Shown here piece after piece: positions 1 to 5,362 of a stretch of 5,362 nt of DNA (its first letter is position 1; each line of letters starts with the position of its first letter). The notes under the pieces were generated by a model. It saw only the letters and a program-made list of their open reading frames with translations, made no database searches and was not told the origin of the DNA. Made by a program: the position numbers and the translations under genes. Location: NCBI GenBank assembly GCA_947458565.1, contig CANGZK010000082.1, positions 1-5,362 of the forward strand, written 5' to 3'. The stretch comes from Acidimicrobiaceae bacterium (GTDB lineage: Bacteria; Actinomycetota; Acidimicrobiia; Acidimicrobiales; Ilumatobacteraceae).

Positions 1-653
1 GATTTGCAGGTGCAGGTGGTGCAGTTGCTCTTGTCGCTTTCTACCAAGCGATGTCACTTGGATCTATGACCGTAATAGCCCCAATCACGGCGATCGTCGG
101 TATGTGCAGTCCTGTTGTTGTTGGTCTCATACAAGGTGAACGCCCTGCATACATCGCCTATGTGGGAATGGCATTGGCAGCAGCTGCGGTCGCCCTCGTT
201 GGAGATGCACTTGGTCACCACGACCTCCCCACTCCTGTGCGCGCGATTGTTTTTGCCTTTATTTCTGGTCTTGGGTTTGGTGTGATTTTTGTTTGCCTAG
301 CGCAAACGTCAGACGATGCTGGTTTGTGGCCACTACTTGGTCAGAGAATGATCAGCGTTCCAACGGTTGCGATCGTTGCCTATCTCATCTCGGGACGAAT
401 CCATGTAGCTCGCCGCGTACTACCTCTTGCAGTGCTATCCGGTTTACTGGACACAACTGCCAATGGCTTGTATCTACTCGCCATCCACGGTGGTTTGCTC
501 TCACTAGTTGGCGTGATCACCGCACTGTACCCAGTTTCCACAGTTGGTCTTGCAGTCACACTCGACAAGGAAAAATTGCACAAGAGTCAGATCATCGGAC
601 TTGTATTAGCCGCGATATCGCTCTCGATGGTTGGCTACGCGTCAAACGCATAA
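1..653 (+). CDS. EamA/DMT-family membrane transporter, 5'-truncated by window edge
   Basis: This is the C-terminal part of a drug/metabolite-transporter (EamA-type) permease, a polytopic inner-membrane carrier whose substrate cannot be read from sequence. The reading frame is open from base 3, where codons give FAGAGGAVALVAFYQAMSLG, and runs to TAA at 651-653. The ATG at 51 lies inside a helix, within the family-typical 'YxAxSLG...VxAPITA' stretch, so it is not the true start; the gene begins outside the window. About 216 residues remain, with roughly eight hydrophobic segments: the end of the first EamA repeat and a complete second repeat. A full member has ten helices and about 280-300 residues, so about two helices are missing. 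A short charged loop near the end (DKEKLHKSQ) precedes the last helix, as is usual. The gene is convergent with the tRNA, 20 nt away, and no terminator hairpin is visible in that gap. Confidence 0.85.
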   Translation, partial: FAGAGGAVALVAFYQAMSLGSMTVIAPITAIVGMCSPVVVGLIQGERPAYIAYVGMALAAAAVALVGDALGHHDLPTPVRAIVFAFISGLGFGVIFVCLAQTSDDAGLWPLLGQRMISVPTVAIVAYLISGRIHVARRVLPLAVLSGLLDTTANGLYLLAIHGGLLSLVGVITALYPVSTVGLAVTLDKEKLHKSQIIGLVLAAISLSMVGYASNA

Positions 654-673
654 TTCAATAGCCTGATTCCAAG

Positions 674-748
674 TCGGGCTGGCGGGATTTGAACCCGCGA
701 CCTCTTGTCCCCCAGACAAGCACGCTAACCAAGCTGCGCTACAGCCCG
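674..748 (-). tRNA. tRNA-Pro (anticodon GGG)
   Basis: The minus strand folds into a complete cloverleaf. The acceptor stem is CGGGCTG/CAGCCCG, the D-stem GCGC/GCGT has one G-U pair, and the anticodon stem is CTTGT/ACAAG. The seven-base anticodon loop CTGGGGG places GGG at positions 34-36, and the T-arm is GCGGG-TTCAAAT-CCCGC. The GGG anticodon reads the proline codons CCC and CCU. The C1-G72 pair and discriminator A73 (complement of T at 674) are known proline identity features. The 3' CCA is not encoded, because the bases after A73 read CTTGGA, so a CCA-adding enzyme must supply it, as in many actinobacteria. G37 follows the anticodon, the usual target of TrmD methylation that limits frameshifting. 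The gene lies 17 nt after the zinc-ribbon gene on the same strand, and I see no convincing promoter of its own, so co-transcription with der is possible. Confidence 0.97.
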
Positions 749-765
749 CATCTCGACTAATTACC

Positions 766-1017
766 CTAGCGAAAGAGATCTATAACTCTCCACGACAAAT
801 ACATGATCAAAGCACCAACGAGCAGTTTGAAATGCCACGGCACTGAAACATCCTCATCGGTCGAACTTTGAGCGAGTCTTTTTAGATTCAGAGTTTTTGC
901 GGTGAGCTGACCGTTCATAGTCACATCTGCAATGGGCCGCAGACATTTAGGGCAAGAGCCATCTGGCAACATAGCGCTAGGCGCCAAATACTTTGCGCAA
1001 TCTTCACACCAAGGCAT
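766..1017 (-). CDS. Small zinc-ribbon protein with one C-terminal membrane helix
   Basis: This is an 83-residue protein of unknown function. The N-terminus carries two CxxC knuckles, C4/C7 (CEDC) and C22/C25 (CPKC), which should bind one zinc ion as a small zinc ribbon. A variable linker follows (about 28-58), then a PWHFKLL motif and one hydrophobic helix (about 63-80) ending in a short basic tail. The likely topology is a cytoplasmic zinc ribbon tethered to the membrane; this is inference. Small proteins of this design occur in actinobacteria, but I cannot name an established role. Its ATG lies only 3 nt after the der stop (TGA-AAA-ATG), so translation is probably coupled. The only ribosome-site-like sequence is a weak AGAGTGA inside the end of der. 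The compact composition, intact knuckles and tight spacing argue that it is a real gene. Confidence 0.85.
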   Translation of the reverse strand: MPWCEDCAKYLAPSAMLPDGSCPKCLRPIADVTMNGQLTAKTLNLKRLAQSSTDEDVSVPWHFKLLVGALIMYLSWRVIDLFR

Positions 1018-1020
1018 TTT

Positions 1021-2340
1021 TCACTCTGAGCGTTTGCGTACACGCATCTTGATAGGTGTTGAACCGAATTCAAACTTTTCACGGATGCATCGTTCGAGGT
1101 AACGAAGATATGGCGCTGGTAATTCACGATTTACGAACAACGTAAAGGTTGGTGGATCAGTGGCTCCTTGAAGTGCATACAGAACGCGCGCGCCACTACC
1201 AGCAGGCTGCTTTTGCTGTGCTTCGGCCATCACTTTGTTGACATCTCGGGTCGGAACACGCTTGTGATAGTGAACAATGCACTCTTGCAAGATCGGCAAA
1301 AGTCGGTGAACACCCTTACCCGTGAGCGCTGACACTTTAAGCACCGGTGCATCTCCGATGAAATACAGCTTGCGAGTCATTTCGTTGTCAATGTGTTCTC
1401 GACCCTCAGCGTCGAGGGTCTCCCACTTATTGAGAATCACAATCACTGGACAACCGGCTGCATCTATGCGCTCGGCAAGTCTTTGATCTTGGCTCGTGAT
1501 GCCGTCGTGAGCATCAATAACCAAGAGCGCAACATCTGATTCGTCAACGGCACGAAGTGCGCGAACAAATGAGTAGTACTCAGCCGACTCGTCAACTTTG
1601 CTCTTACGGCGCATTCCGGCAGTGTCAACAAAAACCATCGGCCCATCTTCAGTATCAACCTGGGTGTCGATTGCATCTCTTGTCGTACCTGGCATGTCGT
1701 GCGTGATCGAACGATCCTCGCCCACCAACCTGTTGAAAAGAGTGCTCTTACCGACGTTTGGACGACCGACAATTGACACGCGAGGAATACCTGGCGCACG
1801 AATGGCATCACCAAGATCTGGCTCAGGCTCTAAATCAAGTGCCTCAACTCGTTCGAGAATCGCATCAAGTAAGTCACCCGATTTGCGACCGTGCAACGCA
1901 GAAACGGCAACTGGCTCACCAAATCCGAGGGACAGGAAATCCCAACGATCGGATTCGCGCCGCTCAGAGTCAATCTTGTTGGAAACGACGAGTACTGGAC
2001 GGTTGACTTTGCGCAACCACTGCGCGATCAACTCATCGTCATGGGTCACCCCTACCCAGGTATCAACTACAAACAACACGAGGTCTGCTGCTCGTGCTGC
2101 CTCTTCCACTTGACGACTGACCTTGGTATCCAGCTCAGATCCACCTGGCATCCAACCACCGGTATCGACAACACTGAATTTTTTGCCGATCCATTCGACA
2201 TCTCGTTCGAAACGATCACGGGTAATTCCAGGTTGATCTTCGACGATCGCAACCTGAGCGCCCAAAAATCTATTGAACAAAGTGCTCTTTCCCACATTGG
2301 GTCGTCCAACGATTACAACGGTAGGCAATCGTTCAGTCAC
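1021..2340 (-). CDS. der: Ribosome-assembly GTPase Der (EngA)
   Basis: Der is a GTPase with two tandem G domains that helps late assembly of the 50S ribosomal subunit. In the first domain, G1 is GRPNVGKS (12-19), the switch region PGITRD is at 37-42, G3 is DTGG (59-62) and G4 is NKID (121-124). The second domain begins near 186: G1 GRPNVGKS (192-199), PGTTRD (217-222), G3 DTAG (239-242) and G4 NKWE (304-307), where NKWD is usual. The Asn in both P-loops is typical of potassium-activated GTPases. A C-terminal KH-like domain (about 350-437) ends in a basic tail with the expected STPIKMRVRKR pattern. The length, 439 residues, is normal, and there is no fused cytidylate kinase, unlike in some actinobacteria. 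The start is GTG at 2340; it is the only start after an in-frame TAG four codons upstream. No Shine-Dalgarno is seen. Confidence 0.97.
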   Translation of the reverse strand: MTERLPTVVIVGRPNVGKSTLFNRFLGAQVAIVEDQPGITRDRFERDVEWIGKKFSVVDTGGWMPGGSELDTKVSRQVEEAARAADLVLFVVDTWVGVTHDDELIAQWLRKVNRPVLVVSNKIDSERRESDRWDFLSLGFGEPVAVSALHGRKSGDLLDAILERVEALDLEPEPDLGDAIRAPGIPRVSIVGRPNVGKSTLFNRLVGEDRSITHDMPGTTRDAIDTQVDTEDGPMVFVDTAGMRRKSKVDESAEYYSFVRALRAVDESDVALLVIDAHDGITSQDQRLAERIDAAGCPVIVILNKWETLDAEGREHIDNEMTRKLYFIGDAPVLKVSALTGKGVHRLLPILQECIVHYHKRVPTRDVNKVMAEAQQKQPAGSGARVLYALQGATDPPTFTLFVNRELPAPYLRYLERCIREKFEFGSTPIKMRVRKRSE

Positions 2341-2352
2341 GCATGCATTCTA
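2341..2352 (-). promoter_or_regulatory. Candidate -10 element of der, leaderless geometry
   Basis: On the minus strand TAGAAT (2352-2347) is one base away from TATAAT. It is followed by exactly six bases (GCATGC) and then the GTG start of der. Transcription starting about seven bases after a -10 would begin at the GTG itself, giving a leaderless mRNA. This fits the lack of a Shine-Dalgarno. No good -35 is visible at 16-18 nt. This is pattern-based only. Confidence 0.5.
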
Positions 2353-2359
2353 CAAGCGG

Positions 2360-2387
2360 TTTACGCGAGAACGATGAGCACTAAAGT
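2360..2387 (+). promoter_or_regulatory. Candidate promoter of ispH, leaderless geometry
   Basis: TTTACG (2360-2365; four of six bases of TTGACA) lies 16 nt before TAAAGT (2382-2387), a TANNNT-type -10. Six bases (GAGACC) separate the -10 from GTG at 2394, so transcription could begin at or next to the start codon. The same bases contain a GTGAG that could be read as a weak Shine-Dalgarno for the second GTG at 2400, so the leaderless reading is not the only one. Confidence 0.45.
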
Positions 2388-2393
2388 GAGACC

Positions 2394-3446
2394 GTGACCG
2401 TGTCGAATGCATCTCAAGTAGATCGAGTGTTGCTTGCTGCCCCTCGAGGCTTCTGTGCTGGTGTCGAGATGGCCATCAAGGCTCTTTCTTGGATGGTTCG
2501 CACGTTTCCCGCACCTGTGTATTGCTTTCACGAGATCGTGCACAACAAGTCAGTTGTTGATCGCTTCATCGCTCAAGGCGTTATCTTTGTCGACGACATC
2601 GATGCGATTCCTACCGGAAGCCCGATTATGTTGTCGGCTCATGGCTCCGCACCGGAGGTGGTCGCCAATGCGATTGCCCGAGGTGGCTACGTCGTTGATT
2701 CTGTATGCCCACTTGTCACAAAAGTGCACCACGAGCTTCGTGTTCGCTCAAATAAGGGCTACAAGATTATTTATATTGGACACGAGGGCCACGAGGAGGC
2801 CGTAGGCACCATGGCTGTTGCTCCGCATGCCACGACACGTGTTGAGAAAATTGAGGACGTCGCGGCGTTACTCGACACAGATGAACCACTCGCATTACTC
2901 GCCCAGACAACTCTTTCTCATCGAGATTGGCAAGAAGTTGCCCAGGCTGTCAAGGTTCGATTCCCACAAGTATGGCAACCTGGCAAGAGTGATTTGTGTT
3001 TTGCGACGACCAACCGTCAAACAGCGCTGATGCAGATAGTGGAAGATTGTGATGCTGTAATAATCATCGGTTCCTCCAACTCATCAAACACACTTGCGCT
3101 AGAGAAACTCGCGCGGTCTATGAATTGCAAAACCGTTCTGCGCATCAACTCCGCGGAAGAAATTCCTAACAACATTTCAGGAACCGTCGGCGTAACAGCC
3201 GGAGCCTCTGCTCCTGAGGAATTGGTAATGGCCGTGGTTAATCGACTTGCTCCACGATTAGGAGTCGAGGAAGTCAGACTCACAACCGAAGACGAGTACT
3301 TTCCACCACCACGCAATATTCGTCAATTGCAACACGCAATCGAACAGGCCTCAACGGTCATGATCGGTGGAAATTTCTTGAGCGGCCAACATCTGGACGA
3401 CCGCTCGGTGAGCGCGAGCACTGTTTTGCAAAAGTTAACGAATTAG
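2394..3446 (+). CDS. ispH: 4-hydroxy-3-methylbut-2-enyl diphosphate reductase (IspH/LytB)
   Basis: IspH is the last enzyme of the MEP pathway. It reduces HMBPP to IPP and DMAPP using an iron-sulphur cluster. All three cluster cysteines are present: C21 (APRGFCAGV), C105 (DSVCPLVTKVH) and C203 (DLCFATTNRQ). The substrate-site residues are also visible: H50 (EIVHN), H83 (LSAHGS), H134 and E136 (GHEGHEE), the QTTLS loop (172-176), SSNSSN (228-233) and TAGASAPE near the C-terminus. The fold looks complete and active. At 350 residues it is somewhat longer than the E. coli enzyme (316), with a short N-terminal and a longer C-terminal extension. The start is GTG at 2394, preferred for its position relative to the -10-like TAAAGT; GTG at 2400 would give a protein two residues shorter. 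An in-frame TAA at 2382-2384 excludes earlier starts. The gene is divergent from der. Confidence 0.97.
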   Translation: MTVSNASQVDRVLLAAPRGFCAGVEMAIKALSWMVRTFPAPVYCFHEIVHNKSVVDRFIAQGVIFVDDIDAIPTGSPIMLSAHGSAPEVVANAIARGGYVVDSVCPLVTKVHHELRVRSNKGYKIIYIGHEGHEEAVGTMAVAPHATTRVEKIEDVAALLDTDEPLALLAQTTLSHRDWQEVAQAVKVRFPQVWQPGKSDLCFATTNRQTALMQIVEDCDAVIIIGSSNSSNTLALEKLARSMNCKTVLRINSAEEIPNNISGTVGVTAGASAPEELVMAVVNRLAPRLGVEEVRLTTEDEYFPPPRNIRQLQHAIEQASTVMIGGNFLSGQHLDDRSVSASTVLQKLTN

Positions 3447-3481
3447 TTTCTCGGCACTTTGACTTAGTTGCGTGGCACTTT
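3443..3481 (-). repeat. Imperfect tandem repeat of the dehydrogenase C-terminal codons and stop
   Basis: Read on the minus strand, AAAGTGCCACGCAACTAA (3481-3464) is the end of the dehydrogenase gene and encodes KVPRN-stop. A second unit, AAAGTGCCGAGAAACTAA (3460-3443), follows in the same frame 21 nt further on and also encodes KVPRN-stop. Fifteen of 18 bases match, and the three differences (CCA/CCG and CGC/AGA) are all synonymous. The second unit fills the gap between the two convergent genes, and its TAA overlaps the ispH TAG on the other strand. Confidence 0.85.
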
Positions 3482-4669
3482 GCTCCATGCAATTTCGCGA
3501 TCGACGCGGACATCACCTGGAAGTCCGAGCATTCGTTCGCCGAGAATGTTTTTCATCACTTCGCTTGTTCCGCCCTCAATACTGTTGGCGCGAGCACGTA
3601 AAAATGCTTTCGGTACGGAGTCAAAGCTCATTGCCGTTTCTGGCCGAACCATTGCATAACTTCCGTACAACATGCCGTGTGCTCCCATCAATTCAAGACA
3701 GAACTCATAGGTTTGCTTGTTGAGATCAGCACTGGCCATCTTGCCGATTGAACCTTCCGGACCTGGAACACCAAGTTTTCGATTCTGTCCGGCTCGAATG
3801 TTGGTGAGCCGAAGCACTTCTGCCCTAATCCATAATTGAGTTAACTTGTCGCGAGTTGCAGCGTCTCGCTGCTCTGTTGGCATCTTTTCCCAAATCTTCA
3901 TCGCTTCGCGGATCGGACCTGATGCTCTCGGAGGAATCGCTCCCCCAATTGCAACTCGCTCGTTCATCAACGTGGTCAAACTTACGCGCCAACCATCGCC
4001 TGGGCCACCAAGTGTTTCCGAAACCGGAACGCGCACATCAGTGAAGTACACCTCATTGAATTCGGCTTCACCAGTCATCTGTCGCAATGGCCGCACTTCA
4101 ACACCAGGCGCTTGCATGTCAACAACTACTGCCGTCATTCCAGCATGTTTCACAGCATCTGGATCCGTACGCACTACGAGCAGTCCCCATTTCGAAAGAT
4201 GGGCCAACGTAGTCCAAACCTTTTGACCGTTGACCAACCATTCGTCGCCGTCTTTAATTGCCTTCGCTGAAAGTCCGGCAAAGTCTGATCCAGAACCAGG
4301 TTCGGAAAACAACTGACACCAAATTTCCTCACCAGTAAACAGTGGTCGCAAATATTTCTTGCACTGTTCCGGTGTTCCCCACTCGACAACCGTAGGTCCA
4401 CACATTCCATAACCGATCGGATTACGGGCATAGGCATTTGGGCCACCGGCAGCCGACAATCTTTCGCTTACAATTTTCTGGTGCTTAGGTGACAACCCAA
4501 GACCACCCGATCCAACAGGAAAGTGCACCCACGCGAGGCCACGGTCAAATTGTTCTCCCAAAAACACCACTGGCTTTGTTTTGGACGGCGGAAAAGCATC
4601 AAGCAATTCGGTAATCGCGTCATTAATTATCTGTTCATCCAACGTCGTCTGCACTTGGTCTGTCGACAT
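3464..4669 (-). CDS. Acyl-CoA dehydrogenase (FadE-like)
   Basis: This is a FAD-dependent enzyme predicted to oxidise an acyl-CoA to its 2,3-enoyl-CoA, passing electrons to electron-transfer flavoprotein. The layout is that of the family: a helical N-terminal domain (about 1-115), a beta domain with the flavin-contact motif CQLFSEPGSGSD (118-129) and VWTTLAHLSKWGLLVVRT shortly after, then a C-terminal helical domain. The motif NSIEGGTSEVMKNILGERMLGLP near the end places E365 at the position of the catalytic base (E376 of human medium-chain enzyme), so the protein looks catalytically competent. The length, 401 residues, is normal. The start ATG at 4669 has a strong AAGGAG 5 nt upstream. The substrate cannot be fixed from sequence; the divergent acyl-CoA ligase suggests a fatty, branched or steroid side-chain acid. 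The final KVPRN-stop is repeated downstream. Confidence 0.93.
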   Translation of the reverse strand: MSTDQVQTTLDEQIINDAITELLDAFPPSKTKPVVFLGEQFDRGLAWVHFPVGSGGLGLSPKHQKIVSERLSAAGGPNAYARNPIGYGMCGPTVVEWGTPEQCKKYLRPLFTGEEIWCQLFSEPGSGSDFAGLSAKAIKDGDEWLVNGQKVWTTLAHLSKWGLLVVRTDPDAVKHAGMTAVVVDMQAPGVEVRPLRQMTGEAEFNEVYFTDVRVPVSETLGGPGDGWRVSLTTLMNERVAIGGAIPPRASGPIREAMKIWEKMPTEQRDAATRDKLTQLWIRAEVLRLTNIRAGQNRKLGVPGPEGSIGKMASADLNKQTYEFCLELMGAHGMLYGSYAMVRPETAMSFDSVPKAFLRARANSIEGGTSEVMKNILGERMLGLPGDVRVDREIAWSKVPRN

Positions 4670-4674
4670 CTTCT

Positions 4675-4680
4675 CTCCTT
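4675..4680 (-). promoter_or_regulatory. Strong Shine-Dalgarno of the acyl-CoA dehydrogenase gene
   Basis: The minus strand reads AAGGAG, then five bases (AGAAG), then ATG at 4669. This fixes the start and implies a leadered mRNA. It is the only clear ribosome-binding site in the window; der, ispH and the ligase gene lack one. Confidence 0.85.
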
Positions 4681-4765
4681 CTAGTTCAAAACAAATCTAG
4701 TAACCCAAGCAACTTTACGCTGTATTGGCCTTACTGATTACCCATGTCAAATTACTCGGCACTGC

Positions 4766-4783
4766 AAAGTTTGGACTAACTTT
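4766..4783. repeat. Inverted repeat in the divergent dehydrogenase/ligase gap; candidate operator
   Basis: AAAGTT (4766-4771) and AACTTT (4778-4783) are perfect inverted 6-bp arms around a 6-bp centre (TGGACT). The right arm overlaps the proposed -10 of the ligase gene, where a bound repressor could block transcription. A further AACTTT half-site lies at 4711-4716. No poly-T follows, so a terminator is unlikely. Short AT-rich arms can arise by chance. Confidence 0.35.
4777..4782 (+). promoter_or_regulatory. Candidate -10 element of the acyl-CoA ligase gene, leaderless geometry
   Basis: TAACTT matches TANNNT and is separated from the ATG at 4789 by exactly six bases (TTGGCT), the same arrangement as at der and ispH. 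No Shine-Dalgarno precedes the ATG. No good -35 is visible. Confidence 0.4.
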
Positions 4784-4788
4784 TGGCT

Positions 4789-5362
4789 ATGTTTCCAGGA
4801 CAAATCGCAAGCATTGCTCCAGACAAACCAGCCATCATCATGGCTTCGACTTCCCAGGTAATTACCTACAAGGAACTCGACGAAGCTGCTAATCGCCTCA
4901 GCCAATTGCTATTTCAACATGGTCTTCGTCCAGGTGATCACATTGCAATCTGTCTCGAGAATCACCCGCGTTACTTTGAAGTTATTTGGGGTTGCCACTA
5001 TGCGGGACTCATCTACACAGCGTGCTCGAGCCGCCTCACATCCGACGAGTTGACATACATCATCAACGACTGCGATGCGAAGGCATTCATCACGAGCAAG
5101 CACAAAGCCGAACAAGCTGCGGAGATTTCGGATTTGATTCCAAACGTTGAACTTCGCCTCATGTTGGACGGAGTTATCGACGACTACGACAGTTACGAGG
5201 AAATCGTTGGACAGCAGTTGCCGCTTCCATTAGAGGATCGATTTGACGGATCGGACATGTTGTATTCAAGTGGAACGACCGGTCGCCCGAAAGGCGTCGC
5301 ACTCAATCTCGGCAAAAACCCTCTTGGATCCCCAAATGGTGTCACATCGCTTGGACAGTTCC
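4789..5362 (+). CDS. AMP-forming acyl-CoA synthetase (FadD-like), 3'-truncated by window edge
   Basis: This is the N-terminal part of an ANL-superfamily ligase that activates a carboxylic acid to acyl-AMP and then acyl-CoA at the expense of ATP. The frame stays open from ATG 4789 to the window end (191 complete codons). It begins MFPGQIASIAPDKPAIIM, followed by the typical ITYKELDEAANRLSQLL and GLRPGDHIAICLENHPRYFEVIWG segments. The ATP-binding P-loop signature YSSGTTGRPKG is at residues 159-169. The adenylation core and the C-terminal lid, which carries the catalytic lysine, lie beyond the window. An in-frame TAA at 4777-4779 bars earlier starts apart from a TTG at 4783; ATG is preferred because residues 1-6 fit family starts. 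It is divergent from the acyl-CoA dehydrogenase across 119 nt, a natural partnership: the ligase makes the CoA ester that a dehydrogenase would oxidise. The substrate is unknown. Confidence 0.93.
   Translation, partial: MFPGQIASIAPDKPAIIMASTSQVITYKELDEAANRLSQLLFQHGLRPGDHIAICLENHPRYFEVIWGCHYAGLIYTACSSRLTSDELTYIINDCDAKAFITSKHKAEQAAEISDLIPNVELRLMLDGVIDDYDSYEEIVGQQLPLPLEDRFDGSDMLYSSGTTGRPKGVALNLGKNPLGSPNGVTSLGQF

Noticed and set aside
51..653. ATG at 51 as the true start of the transporter gene
   Set aside because: The frame is open to the window edge with transporter-like sequence before it, and the ATG falls in the middle of a conserved helix with no ribosome site.
749..820. TATAGA/TAGGGT and TTGATC on the minus strand as a dedicated tRNA-Pro promoter
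   Set aside because: The boxes are not at workable spacing from each other, and they fall inside the coding end of the zinc-ribbon gene, so chance matches are likely.
1598..2397. Long open frames on + opposite der (for example 1598-2113 and 1891-2397)
   Set aside because: They lie antisense to a clearly conserved GTPase gene, have low-complexity, Ser/Arg/Thr-rich or otherwise unfamiliar translations, and have no ribosome site. They are shadows of der codon usage.
3447..3463. Bidirectional terminator between ispH and the dehydrogenase gene
   Set aside because: The 17-nt gap has no inverted repeat with a T-run. The similarity there is a direct repeat, not a hairpin.
3846..4226. 126-codon open frame on + within the acyl-CoA dehydrogenase gene
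   Set aside because: It is antisense to a well-conserved enzyme, its translation shows no recognisable domain, and there is no start signal.
4722..4750. Perfect TTGACA on the minus strand (4750-4745) as -35 of the dehydrogenase promoter
   Set aside because: At 17-18 nt downstream only CAATAC or AATACA is found, a poor -10. Other TANNNT hexamers (4717-4712, 4699-4694) are too far from it. A promoter must exist in this gap, but I cannot assign it.
1..5362. A novel multi-gene system such as a defence island, mobile element or CRISPR array
   Set aside because: All sizeable genes belong to familiar core families. There are no terminal inverted repeats, integrase or transposase genes, spacer arrays or large stretches without genes.

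Overview
The window looks like ordinary chromosomal, mostly housekeeping DNA from an actinobacterium. My best guess is an uncultured Acidimicrobiia-type lineage with roughly balanced base composition. The reasons are the sequence character of Der, IspH and the small zinc-ribbon protein, the acyl-CoA dehydrogenase/acyl-CoA ligase pair of actinobacterial FadE/FadD type, a tRNA gene without encoded CCA, and starts that look leaderless. The taxonomy is inference, since no search was possible. I see no mobile element, CRISPR array, defence island or other accessory system.

Layout, left to right: (1) the 3' part of an EamA/DMT-type membrane transporter gene on + (1-653), cut by the window edge. (2) A leftward block made of der (1021-2340), a small zinc-ribbon/one-helix protein (766-1017, only 3 nt after der) and tRNA-Pro(GGG) (674-748, 17 nt after the small gene). 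(3) ispH on + (2394-3446), divergent from der across 53 nt. (4) A leftward acyl-CoA dehydrogenase gene (3464-4669), convergent with ispH across 17 nt. (5) The first 191 codons of an AMP-forming acyl-CoA synthetase on + (4789 to the window end), divergent from the dehydrogenase across 119 nt.

The genes fall into three functional groups. Der and its small neighbour belong with ribosome assembly, next to a tRNA gene. IspH makes isoprenoid precursors. The dehydrogenase and the acyl-CoA ligase form a divergent acyl-CoA activation and oxidation pair, and the gap between them holds an inverted repeat that could be a shared operator.

Two things are worth a second look. First, der, ispH and the ligase gene each have a TANNNT hexamer separated from the start codon by exactly six bases, which is the geometry of leaderless transcripts. 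The dehydrogenase gene instead has a strong Shine-Dalgarno sequence. Second, the last five codons and stop of the dehydrogenase (KVPRN-stop) occur again, in frame, 21 nt downstream, with only synonymous differences. This may be the scar of a lost paralogue or of an older, longer C-terminus.
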